Origin: an uncultured Comamonadaceae bacterium
GTDB taxonomy: Bacteria > Pseudomonadota > Gammaproteobacteria > Burkholderiales > Burkholderiaceae_C
Assembly: GCA_937871735.1 (NCBI GenBank)
Contig: CALMOI010000074.1
Span: 1 to 5,762, forward strand
DNA length: 5,762 nucleotides
Reading direction: 5' to 3'
Positions within the stretch are counted from its first letter, which is position 1. Each line of letters begins with the position of its first letter. The notes under the pieces are model-generated. The model did no database searches, was not told where the DNA came from, and was given only the letters and a program-made list of their open reading frames with translations. Below, one piece after another: positions 1 to 5,135 of the stretch. The position numbers and the translations under genes are program-made.

Positions 1-386
1 ACAAGCCGGTGCAGCAAGTCATCGTCGAGATGACGGGCTGGGGCGTGGATCACAGCTTTGAGTGCATCGGCAACGTCAACGTGATGCGTGCGGCGCTGGA
101 GTGCGCGCACCGGGGCTGGGGCCAGTCGGTCATCATCGGCGTGGCGGGGGCCGGGCAAGAGATCAGCACCCGCCCGTTCCAGTTGGTGACGGGCCGCCGC
201 TGGCTGGGCACGGCGTTTGGTGGCGTCAAAGGCCGCAGCGAGCTGCCGGGCATGGTCGAAGACGCGATGGCTGAGCGCATCCAACTCGCCCCCTTCGTCA
301 CCCACACCATGCCGCTGCCCGAGATCAACGAGGCGTTTGAGCTGATGCACAACGGGGAATCCATCCGCTCGGTGGTGCATTTCTGA
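1..386 (+). CDS. frmA: S-(hydroxymethyl)glutathione dehydrogenase (class III alcohol dehydrogenase), C-terminal part
   Basis: This cytosolic zinc enzyme oxidises S-hydroxymethylglutathione (formaldehyde plus glutathione) to S-formylglutathione with NAD+. The reading frame is open from the left edge (first full codon at 3), so the start and the N-terminal zinc-binding part lie outside the window; 127 residues remain. What is seen is the second half of the nucleotide-binding domain and the C-terminal tail, with stretches typical of class III ADH: GVDHSFECIGNV, GWGQSVIIGVAGAG, WLGTAFGGVKGR, FVTHTMPLPEINEAFELMH and the ending SIRSVVHF. A GTG at 9 could be read as a start, but the homology continues upstream of it. 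The stop codon shares one base with the next gene's ATG, which implies a two-gene operon with coupled translation. Synonyms are adhC and flhA-type names. No damage is visible. Identification is firm from the C-terminal signature. Confidence 0.95.
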   Translation, partial: KPVQQVIVEMTGWGVDHSFECIGNVNVMRAALECAHRGWGQSVIIGVAGAGQEISTRPFQLVTGRRWLGTAFGGVKGRSELPGMVEDAMAERIQLAPFVTHTMPLPEINEAFELMHNGESIRSVVHF

Positions 387-1234
387 TGGAGCGCGTCGAA
401 CACCACGCCAGCTTTGGCGGTCGGCAAGAGGTTTGGCAGCACGCCAGCAGCGCGCTGGGCTGCACCATGCGCTTTGGCATCTACCTGCCGCCCGCCGCCC
501 TGCGCGGCGAACGCTGCCCGGTGCTGTACTGGCTGTCGGGCCTGACTTGCACCGAGCAGAACTTCATCACCAAAGCCGGGGTGCAGCAGCACGCGGCGCA
601 GCACGGCCTGATCGTGGTCGCGCCCGACACCAGCCCGCGTGGCGCGGACGTGCCCAACGACCCGGCCTACGACTTGGGTCAGGGCGCAGGCTTCTACCTG
701 AACGCCACGCAAGCGCCCTGGGCCACGCACTTTCGCATGGAAGACTACGTGGTCGATGAGCTGCCCGCGTTGGTCGAGGCGCATTTCCCGGCCAGCGCGC
801 AGCGCAGCCTCAGCGGCCATTCGATGGGCGGCCACGGCGCATTGACCTTGGCGCTGCGCCACCCAGGACGCTACGCCAGCGTCAGCGCCTTCTCGCCCAT
901 CGTCGCGCCCAGTGCCGTGCCTTGGGGCCAGAAAGCGTTCACGGCTTACCTGGGCGATGACCGCAGTGCTTGGGCCGCGCATGATGCGGTAGCCCTGATC
1001 GCCAACGCTCCCGAGTGCCTGCCGCTGTTGGTCGATCAAGGCGAGGCAGATGAGTTTTTGCCCACTCAGCTCCAGCCCGAACGCCTGCAAGCCGCCTGCG
1101 CCGCCGTCGGCCACCCGCTGACGCTGCGGCTGCAACCCGGCTACGACCACAGCTATTACTTCATCGCCAGCTTCATCGGCGAGCATGTGGCGTGGCATGC
1201 GCGGGCGTTGGAGCGGTTGGCAGGTCGCGCTTGA
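386..1234 (+). CDS. fghA: S-formylglutathione hydrolase
   Basis: This serine esterase of the alpha/beta-hydrolase fold (esterase D family) hydrolyses S-formylglutathione to formate and glutathione, the step after the upstream dehydrogenase. The protein has 282 residues, the normal family length. Visible landmarks are LYWLSGLTCTEQNF (about 47-60) with the oxyanion-loop region, the nucleophile elbow GHSMGG with Ser146, the acid in DQGEADEFL (Asp222) and the catalytic His255 in GYDHSYYFIASF. All triad positions are present, so it should be active. The ATG overlaps the upstream TGA (TGATG) and has no clear Shine-Dalgarno of its own, pointing to translational coupling. The synonym is frmB. Its last 62 bp overlap, on the opposite strand, the end of the VWA-domain gene, an unusually long tail-to-tail overlap. 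Confidence 0.97.
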   Translation: MERVEHHASFGGRQEVWQHASSALGCTMRFGIYLPPAALRGERCPVLYWLSGLTCTEQNFITKAGVQQHAAQHGLIVVAPDTSPRGADVPNDPAYDLGQGAGFYLNATQAPWATHFRMEDYVVDELPALVEAHFPASAQRSLSGHSMGGHGALTLALRHPGRYASVSAFSPIVAPSAVPWGQKAFTAYLGDDRSAWAAHDAVALIANAPECLPLLVDQGEADEFLPTQLQPERLQAACAAVGHPLTLRLQPGYDHSYYFIASFIGEHVAWHARALERLAGRA

Positions 1235-1952
1235 GCCAGTCGATCAGCTCTGGTTGCAGCAGTGTGGTGTTGAGCTGATCATCATCTTGTGCGGTGAACT
1301 GATGCAGTTGGCGAATCACGGTCAGGCCGGTGTTGCTGTACTGCGCGGCAATCTGCTGCAAAAACGGAAATCTGTGCCCTTGGTTGGATACACCGATGAA
1401 CAGAAAGTACACCTGATCGCCGCGTTGCTGTGACTGTGCCAGCGTGCGGTGCGTGGCTTGGGTATCGCTGTTGTCGCCATCGGTCACAAAGATCACCAAA
1501 CTGCGGCGGCGCGGTGGGGCTGCGGGTGTGGTGCCTAGGAGCCGTTGCAGCAGTCCGCCGCGTGCTGTGCTCCAGCCTTGGTTGCGCAAAACCAGTTCCA
1601 GCACCGGGCTGTAGTCGGTGCCTGTGCCGTAGCCAGGAACCTTGCCGATGATATGTTGGCGGATGTAGTCCGTGTAGTTGGCGGGCGTGATGTGTCCAAC
1701 CTGATGCGCGCTGCGCGCACCGCTGCTGAAGGTGTAGACATCCAGCTTTTTGTCGGGATCAAAGGTGGTGCCCCACGGCACCAGTCGAGTCAGCAGTGCG
1801 TTGGTCAGTCCGCTGCGGTGTTCGTCGTCAAAGGAGCCGGAAACATCAAGTACAAAAGCCAGCTCTACCGGAGGTGGTGTAGGGACACCTGATTTTTGCA
1901 GGCACAGCTTGAGCGATTGTTCCGCCTTGGTGAGATTCAGTGCGAGGGCCAT
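1173..1952 (-). CDS. VWA-domain protein, TerF-like (tellurium-resistance/stress family)
   Basis: A 259-residue, probably cytosolic protein with one von Willebrand factor A domain. The metal-ion-dependent adhesion site is complete in sequence: DVSGS (Asp36, Ser38, Ser40), the threonine in GTGTDYSPV (Thr110/Thr112) and the aspartate in FVTDGDNSD (Asp158). It should therefore bind a divalent cation and a protein partner. Residues 1-20 carry a TerD-like N-terminal strand motif (LALNLTKAE), followed by a proline linker (VPTPPP) leading into the first VWA strand. The last 15 or so residues are Pro/Ala/His-rich and look disordered. The start at 1952 is chosen because AAGGA (1960-1964) sits 7 bases upstream; a longer frame from 2081 would overlap the preceding gene and adds a sequence with no TerF resemblance. 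It is the last gene of the Ter-like set, 20 bp after the previous stop. The exact function is unknown; a scaffold role is inferred from the family. Confidence 0.88.
   Translation of the reverse strand: MALALNLTKAEQSLKLCLQKSGVPTPPPVELAFVLDVSGSFDDEHRSGLTNALLTRLVPWGTTFDPDKKLDVYTFSSGARSAHQVGHITPANYTDYIRQHIIGKVPGYGTGTDYSPVLELVLRNQGWSTARGGLLQRLLGTTPAAPPRRRSLVIFVTDGDNSDTQATHRTLAQSQQRGDQVYFLFIGVSNQGHRFPFLQQIAAQYSNTGLTVIRQLHQFTAQDDDQLNTTLLQPELIDWLKRDLPTAPTPAHATPHARR
1242..1280. repeat. 9-bp perfect inverted repeat just after the fghA stop
   Basis: GATCAGCTC (1242-1250) and GAGCTGATC (1272-1280) are exact reverse complements separated by 21 bases. The left arm begins 8 bases after the formylglutathione hydrolase stop and the whole element lies inside the VWA coding sequence (its DQL and ELI codons). 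It could form a hairpin at the 3' end of the frmA-fghA transcript, but the loop is long and only a weak T-containing stretch follows, so a classical terminator is doubtful. Confidence 0.45.
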
Positions 1953-1972
1953 GTGCCAATCCTTGCGGGTGA

Positions 1973-2830
1973 TCAGGTGGGGTGCAGTGCGTGCAGCAGT
2001 GTTTCCAACTGAGTGAGTCGTTGACGCGCCAGTGTGGGGGTGGCTGGTGCCAGCCGTGCTTGACTTTCTTGCTCCAGCCAAGCGGGCAAAAAAAGGAGCA
2101 CCGCGTGCTGAATACAGGCCACCAGTGCGCGCAGGTTGTCGCGTTGGTGGGCTTGCAAGATTCCGGTTTGGATGACGTGCCCTTGCATCTGGCTGAGTTC
2201 TGCTGCGCGGTGCAGCAGGGTGTGGGTCACGCCATCATCCGTGGCGGTGGGGTTGCCATGCTCGGCCAGCCACGTGGCGGCCAAGCTGTAGCTTTGAAGG
2301 GAGTCGGCCAAGGCGGTGAGGTCGCTGCGCAGTTGCGTCAGTGCTTGAACTTGTTCGGACAAGCCCGTGATGGCGTGGCTCAAGGCGTGATGCAGTTGCG
2401 TGATTTCTGGGCCGTGGCGTTGCAGCAGTGCATCAGGGTGAGTCTGCCAGCGCGCCAGCAATCCGGTAGGGCGGGGCGATGCCAGCGCATCTGCCCATGT
2501 TTGCAGCAGGCTGTGCAGGCGTGCCAGATGCTGTTGCGCCGTGTGTTGCTGCGAGTGCATCGTGCGGGTTGGTTCGAGCAGCGTGCTGTAGCGCTGTTGC
2601 GCGGCGATGCCCCAGTTGCTGGCCCATTGCCAGTTCAAGGTGTCGGGACACGTGGTTTGCAGCAGTTGCTGCACCGGCAGCGCCGCCTCCGGGGTCAAGT
2701 CTGGGAAGCGATCTTGCAATTGGGCCACCGATACCGTCACGCCACTGCGCACCACACCCGCCATGCGACTGGGCGCATGAACGGTCGGTGCGGGTGTGCG
2801 GGGCAGGGCGGTGGGTTGGCGCAGGATCAA
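1973..2830 (-). CDS. uncharacterised helical protein of the Ter-like set, possible second TelA-like protein
   Basis: A 285-residue protein with no clear domain by eye. It has a Pro/Thr-rich N-terminal tail (1-30), then appears mostly alpha-helical and is rich in Leu, Gln, Ala and His; no signal peptide or convincing membrane segment is seen. The start is TTG at 2830, overlapping the TerD stop in a TTGA context. A GGAG (2839-2842) lies 8 bases upstream. The next ATG, at residue 23, has no Shine-Dalgarno, so TTG is preferred. Residues 142-188 align without gaps to residues 152-198 of the TelA-like protein encoded two genes upstream (matching Q-L, L, L, Q-x-L-x-Q-L and a final L). The C-terminal stretch with Gln221, Asn232, the IQ pair at 240-241, Pro249, Trp251 and Gln254 resembles the ending helices of TelA as I remember them. 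The homology is an inference; low-complexity helices could mimic it. Being locked between terD and the VWA gene, it surely works with them. Confidence 0.8.
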   Translation of the reverse strand: MILRQPTALPRTPAPTVHAPSRMAGVVRSGVTVSVAQLQDRFPDLTPEAALPVQQLLQTTCPDTLNWQWASNWGIAAQQRYSTLLEPTRTMHSQQHTAQQHLARLHSLLQTWADALASPRPTGLLARWQTHPDALLQRHGPEITQLHHALSHAITGLSEQVQALTQLRSDLTALADSLQSYSLAATWLAEHGNPTATDDGVTHTLLHRAAELSQMQGHVIQTGILQAHQRDNLRALVACIQHAVLLFLPAWLEQESQARLAPATPTLARQRLTQLETLLHALHPT

Positions 2831-3462
2831 GAAAAATGCTCCAGCACGCTGTTGAAGTCGCCGTTGAATCCCACGCCGACGGGGACAAAGTGGGTGCCAG
2901 TGGCATCCATCATGATGGAGCCCGCTTGCACGCCCACAAATTCAGCGAACTGTTGCGACAGCTGGACTTTCAGCAGCGTGGTGCCCGCCACATTGTCGAT
3001 AGACACCCAAGCTTGCTGCACATCACGCAGGCGCTTCGTGGGCGTTGCTTGGTGGATCATGGCGATCAGCGGAATTTCCAGCACTGCGCCGGGTACGGGT
3101 GTCAGTCGTGCGGGGTCAATGTCGATCCACTCGTCCACTTCCAGTGTGTTGCCGTCGGTGGCATCCGGGCTGTGAACCAGTGCGCCGTCATGCACGGCAA
3201 AGCTGCCATCGCTGCGCTTGACCAAGGTGCCCACTTCACTGCCCCCGATGCGGCGGCGCACGTTGTAGGTGGACAAAATGTCTTCAAAACTGCTGGCTTT
3301 GGCCCCGTCACCATGATTGATGCACACCAAGGCGTGCAAATCCAGATCGGTGGTGCCTTCCCAGCCCAGGCGCACTTTGAAGCGTTCGGCTTTGGTCAAA
3401 TTCAGGGCCAGTTTGCGTGGGGTTTCGCCCGGCTTGGTGAGGTTCAAGTGCAGGGTGCTCAT
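2827..3462 (-). CDS. TerD-family protein
   Basis: A 211-residue protein of the TerD family, calcium-binding beta-sandwich proteins of tellurite-resistance and stress operons, expected in the cytosol. Visible family features are the strand LGWEGTTDLDLHALV (32-46), the region GAKASSFEDILSTYN (53-67), HSPDATDG (97-104) followed by VDEWIDID (109-116) in place of the classical GDD...GDDE acidic motif, and the ending PVGVGFNGDFNSVLEHF. The last is typical of the phage/stress TerD variants whose C-terminus reads NGDF. The N-terminus is unusual in carrying LNLTK twice (residues 6-10 and 20-24). The start at 3462 fits the family N-terminus; the frame extends to an ATG at 3543 but that part overlaps the upstream gene and looks unrelated. 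No Shine-Dalgarno is visible before 3462, so translation is probably coupled to the TelA-like gene ending 19 bp upstream. The family is secure; the role of this variant is not known. Confidence 0.9.
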   Translation of the reverse strand: MSTLHLNLTKPGETPRKLALNLTKAERFKVRLGWEGTTDLDLHALVCINHGDGAKASSFEDILSTYNVRRRIGGSEVGTLVKRSDGSFAVHDGALVHSPDATDGNTLEVDEWIDIDPARLTPVPGAVLEIPLIAMIHQATPTKRLRDVQQAWVSIDNVAGTTLLKVQLSQQFAEFVGVQAGSIMMDATGTHFVPVGVGFNGDFNSVLEHFS

Positions 3463-3481
3463 GGAGGTTGAATGTGGCGGA

Positions 3482-4681
3482 TCACAGGGACTGGCGCGGA
3501 GCCAAGTCGGGTCGCAATTGCTGCCCCAGCGCCAGCATGTCATGCTGGGCTTGAGTCAGCAACTGACGCGCTTCAGCAAACTTATTGCTGTTGGCTTGAC
3601 GCGCTTGCAGCACGATGGTTTGCAGTGCTTGGCTCTCGGACACGATGGCGCGCAACTGCTGCGCTTGGGCCAGTCGGTTGTGCCCCGGCAGATGTGCCGA
3701 GGTGCTGACCACATCGCGCATCAATTGGCTGCGCACGGTATTGAGCTGGTCGTCCAGCGCCCGGCCTTGGTCAGCCAACCGCTGTACGCCTTGCGTCATC
3801 AGCGCGCCATGCAGCGTCAGCAAGGTCATTTTGATGCTGGCAAAGCGTGCCGATGCCGTGGTATTGGTTTCTTGCCAAGTGGCCATGCCCGCATTCTGCA
3901 ATTGGCGGATCACCAGTTGGTCAGACGGCAACCGGCTCAAGGTGCCTTCTACGGCCAAAGCTCGGCTTTGCAGGGCTTGCAGTTTGTGGCGACGCTCTTC
4001 CAGCATGAACAGGTGCTGAGGATCCACTGAGTCGGTCACAGATTGCGCCTGCTCAGCAGCTTGCAGTTGCTGCTGCGCTTCAGTGACCAGGGATTGCAGC
4101 AACGCAGCAGCCAGCACGAAGGCTTCAAATTGGCTGCGGTAAGCCAGCTTGAGCTGTTCTAGCGTCTGGATTTCTTGCATCAACCGTTGCTGTTCTTGAG
4201 CCAGCTCGGTTTCCAGTTGGCGTACTTTGTCACTCAGCGTGCGTGTTTTGCCACTGGCCAGCCGACGGGTTTCGTCCCAAGCTTGGCCCAGCGCCCGTTG
4301 CAAAGCCGGTTTGCTGAGGGTGCCCAGCACGCGGTGCCATAAGCTGGTGGGGCCGTTCAGAATGCGATCGGCCAGTGCGGGCAAGTCTTCTTGATCGACA
4401 CCCTTGCGCAACGCATCAAACAGGTTGAACAGCTTGGTGTTGTCGAAGCGGTCGATCTGCGCCAAAAACCGGTCTAGCGTTTGTTGCAGACCGGTTTCCA
4501 CCTCGTGCCCCAAGCGGGCAATGTCTTGCAGGCTCAGGCTATCCAGTGAAATCGCTTGACGCTGCTGCGCCAATTGCTGGCCTTGCTCAGGAGTGAGCCG
4601 CAGCATGGGTGAGTTTGTGGCGGCGCTGGCGTACATGCGGTCAAGCGGTGCGCTCAATGCGGTTGGTGAGGCCGGTGTCAT
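3482..4681 (-). CDS. TelA-like protein (toxic anion resistance family)
   Basis: A 399-residue, almost wholly helical protein, the size of TelA/KlaA proteins (about 370-400 residues), which are linked to tellurite and other toxic-anion resistance by an unknown mechanism. It has a short variable N-terminus (1-30), a conserved-looking block DIARLGHEVETGLQQTLDRF with the following LAQIDRFD (53-80), then GVDQEDLPALADRILNG (94-110), and long coiled-coil segments (about 150-215 and 220-255). The segment at 276-300 corresponds to the TelA C-terminal core. Gln makes up about 13% of residues. The start at 4681 has AGGGA (4687-4691) 5 bases upstream; an in-frame ATG at 4879 would overlap the DUF3567 gene and adds an Arg-rich, non-family sequence. 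It is the first gene of the four-gene set. Assignment is by pattern (helix spacing, LG-x-E...Q block), so it is a divergent member; a generic coiled-coil protein is the alternative. Confidence 0.82.
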   Translation of the reverse strand: MTPASPTALSAPLDRMYASAATNSPMLRLTPEQGQQLAQQRQAISLDSLSLQDIARLGHEVETGLQQTLDRFLAQIDRFDNTKLFNLFDALRKGVDQEDLPALADRILNGPTSLWHRVLGTLSKPALQRALGQAWDETRRLASGKTRTLSDKVRQLETELAQEQQRLMQEIQTLEQLKLAYRSQFEAFVLAAALLQSLVTEAQQQLQAAEQAQSVTDSVDPQHLFMLEERRHKLQALQSRALAVEGTLSRLPSDQLVIRQLQNAGMATWQETNTTASARFASIKMTLLTLHGALMTQGVQRLADQGRALDDQLNTVRSQLMRDVVSTSAHLPGHNRLAQAQQLRAIVSESQALQTIVLQARQANSNKFAEARQLLTQAQHDMLALGQQLRPDLAPRQSL

Positions 4682-4703
4682 GCCTGTCCCTGCGGTGAAA
4701 TGT

Positions 4704-4721
4704 CTGCGCACTGTAGCGCAG
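4704..4721. promoter_or_regulatory. perfect inverted repeat in the leader of the Ter-like operon
   Basis: CTGCGC and GCGCAG form a perfect 6-bp inverted repeat around a 6-base centre (ACTGTA), in the 74-bp gap between the DUF3567 stop and the TelA-like start. It lies 23 bp ahead of that start codon. No T-run follows on the minus strand, so a rho-independent terminator is unlikely. On the minus strand the centre contains TACAGT, a possible but poor -10 element, and no matching -35 was found. It could be an operator or an mRNA hairpin; chance occurrence in GC-rich DNA is also possible. Confidence 0.3.
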
Positions 4722-4755
4722 CTCGCATTTCCTGATGGGCTGTGAGCCGCGTTCC

Positions 4756-5040
4756 TCAGTGAACAATCACGGGCTGATGCGCCAAGCCGACATAGCCTTC
4801 CAGCGCGTCTTCCACTTCTTCTTGGGTGGGGGTTTTGGCTTGCCACGCGTTGATTTGCTGTTGGAACAGTTCGGCCCACGAGCCATCCAGGTAAACCTCT
4901 TTGCCGCGACGCTTGTCCACGATTTCAAAGCCGTGGCGGGTCAGTGTGGGCACGGTGGGGGTTTCGCTGATAACGCTCATGTCAGCGTTGGCCAAAAGGT
5001 GCGTCACAGCAAAGGTGTCTGAGTCATAGAGGGTGTGCAT
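4756..5040 (-). CDS. DUF3567 family protein
   Basis: A small 94-residue cytosolic protein with the hallmarks of the DUF3567 family as I know it from Burkholderiales: an N-terminus like MHTLYDSDTFAV, the central G(F/Y)EIVDK at 37-43 followed by R..KE.YLDG, an acidic helix TPTQEEVEDALEGY (70-83), and the ending QPVIVH. Compared with the usual form, the segment between the first strand and GFEIVDK (residues 15-35) looks extended. The function of the family is unknown. The start at 5040 is supported by AAGGAG (5050-5055) 9 bases upstream; the upstream in-frame extension is not family-like. The gene is separated by 95 bp from the DUF3108 gene and by 74 bp from the TelA-like gene on the same strand, so it may be read alone or together with the Ter-like set. 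Confidence 0.92.
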   Translation of the reverse strand: MHTLYDSDTFAVTHLLANADMSVISETPTVPTLTRHGFEIVDKRRGKEVYLDGSWAELFQQQINAWQAKTPTQEEVEDALEGYVGLAHQPVIVH

Positions 5041-5049
5041 GGTGTCATT

Positions 5050-5055
5050 CTCCTT
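5050..5055 (-). promoter_or_regulatory. strong ribosome binding site for the DUF3567 gene
   Basis: AAGGAG on the minus strand, 9 bases before the ATG at 5040, is the best Shine-Dalgarno match among the start sites checked in the window. It decides the start against an upstream in-frame ATG at 5271. Confidence 0.75.
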
Positions 5056-5076
5056 GAACAGTTGTGCGTTAGCACT

Positions 5077-5106
5077 TGCATATTGCAACGTTTGTGCCAG
5101 TCTCAA
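5077..5106 (-). promoter_or_regulatory. possible sigma-70-type promoter for the DUF3567 gene
   Basis: On the minus strand TTGAGA (5101-5106, five of six consensus bases) and TATGCA (5077-5082, three of six) are 18 bp apart, placing a start site near 5070 and a leader of about 30 bases containing the AAGGAG. The stretch is locally AT-rich compared with its surroundings. The -10 overlaps a small palindrome, TTGCA-TAT-TGCAA (5076-5088). The match is weak and not tested. Confidence 0.35.
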
Positions 5107-5135
5107 GGTTAGCAACATCATGTCGAGTCTGAACT

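Noticed and set aside
9..386. GTG at position 9 as a real start of a short dehydrogenase
   Set aside because: The codons before it (K, P) fit the same protein and the catalytic domain would be missing; the gene is cut by the window edge, not shortened.
50..1198. 382-codon open frame on the minus strand across frmA and fghA
   Set aside because: It is antisense to two securely identified enzymes and its translation is low-complexity; the long open frame is a result of high GC.
1982..3175. 397-codon open frame on the plus strand, antisense to the 285-aa and TerD genes
   Set aside because: Its translation has no family resemblance and is biased to Gln/Arg/Gly/Cys as expected for an antisense shadow in GC-rich DNA; the minus-strand frames match TerD and have proper starts and spacing.
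2479..4030. Long plus-strand open frames antisense to the TerD and TelA-like genes (2479-3471 and 3317-4030)
   Set aside because: The opposite strand holds recognisable family proteins; these frames show no motifs and no convincing ribosome binding sites.
3990..4200. CAG/GCAGCA-rich stretches as a repeat array
   Set aside because: They encode Gln/Leu/Ala-rich coiled coil in the TelA-like protein and are not regular repeats.
4682..4755. Terminator after the DUF3567 gene (GGCT-CAC-AGCC near its stop)
   Set aside because: The stem is 4 bp with a 3-base loop and no following T-run, so read-through into the Ter-like set is as likely.
5041..5135. Terminator after the DUF3108 gene (GAGT-TCAG-ACTC near its stop)
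   Set aside because: The stem is only 4 bp and there is no T-run after it on the minus strand.
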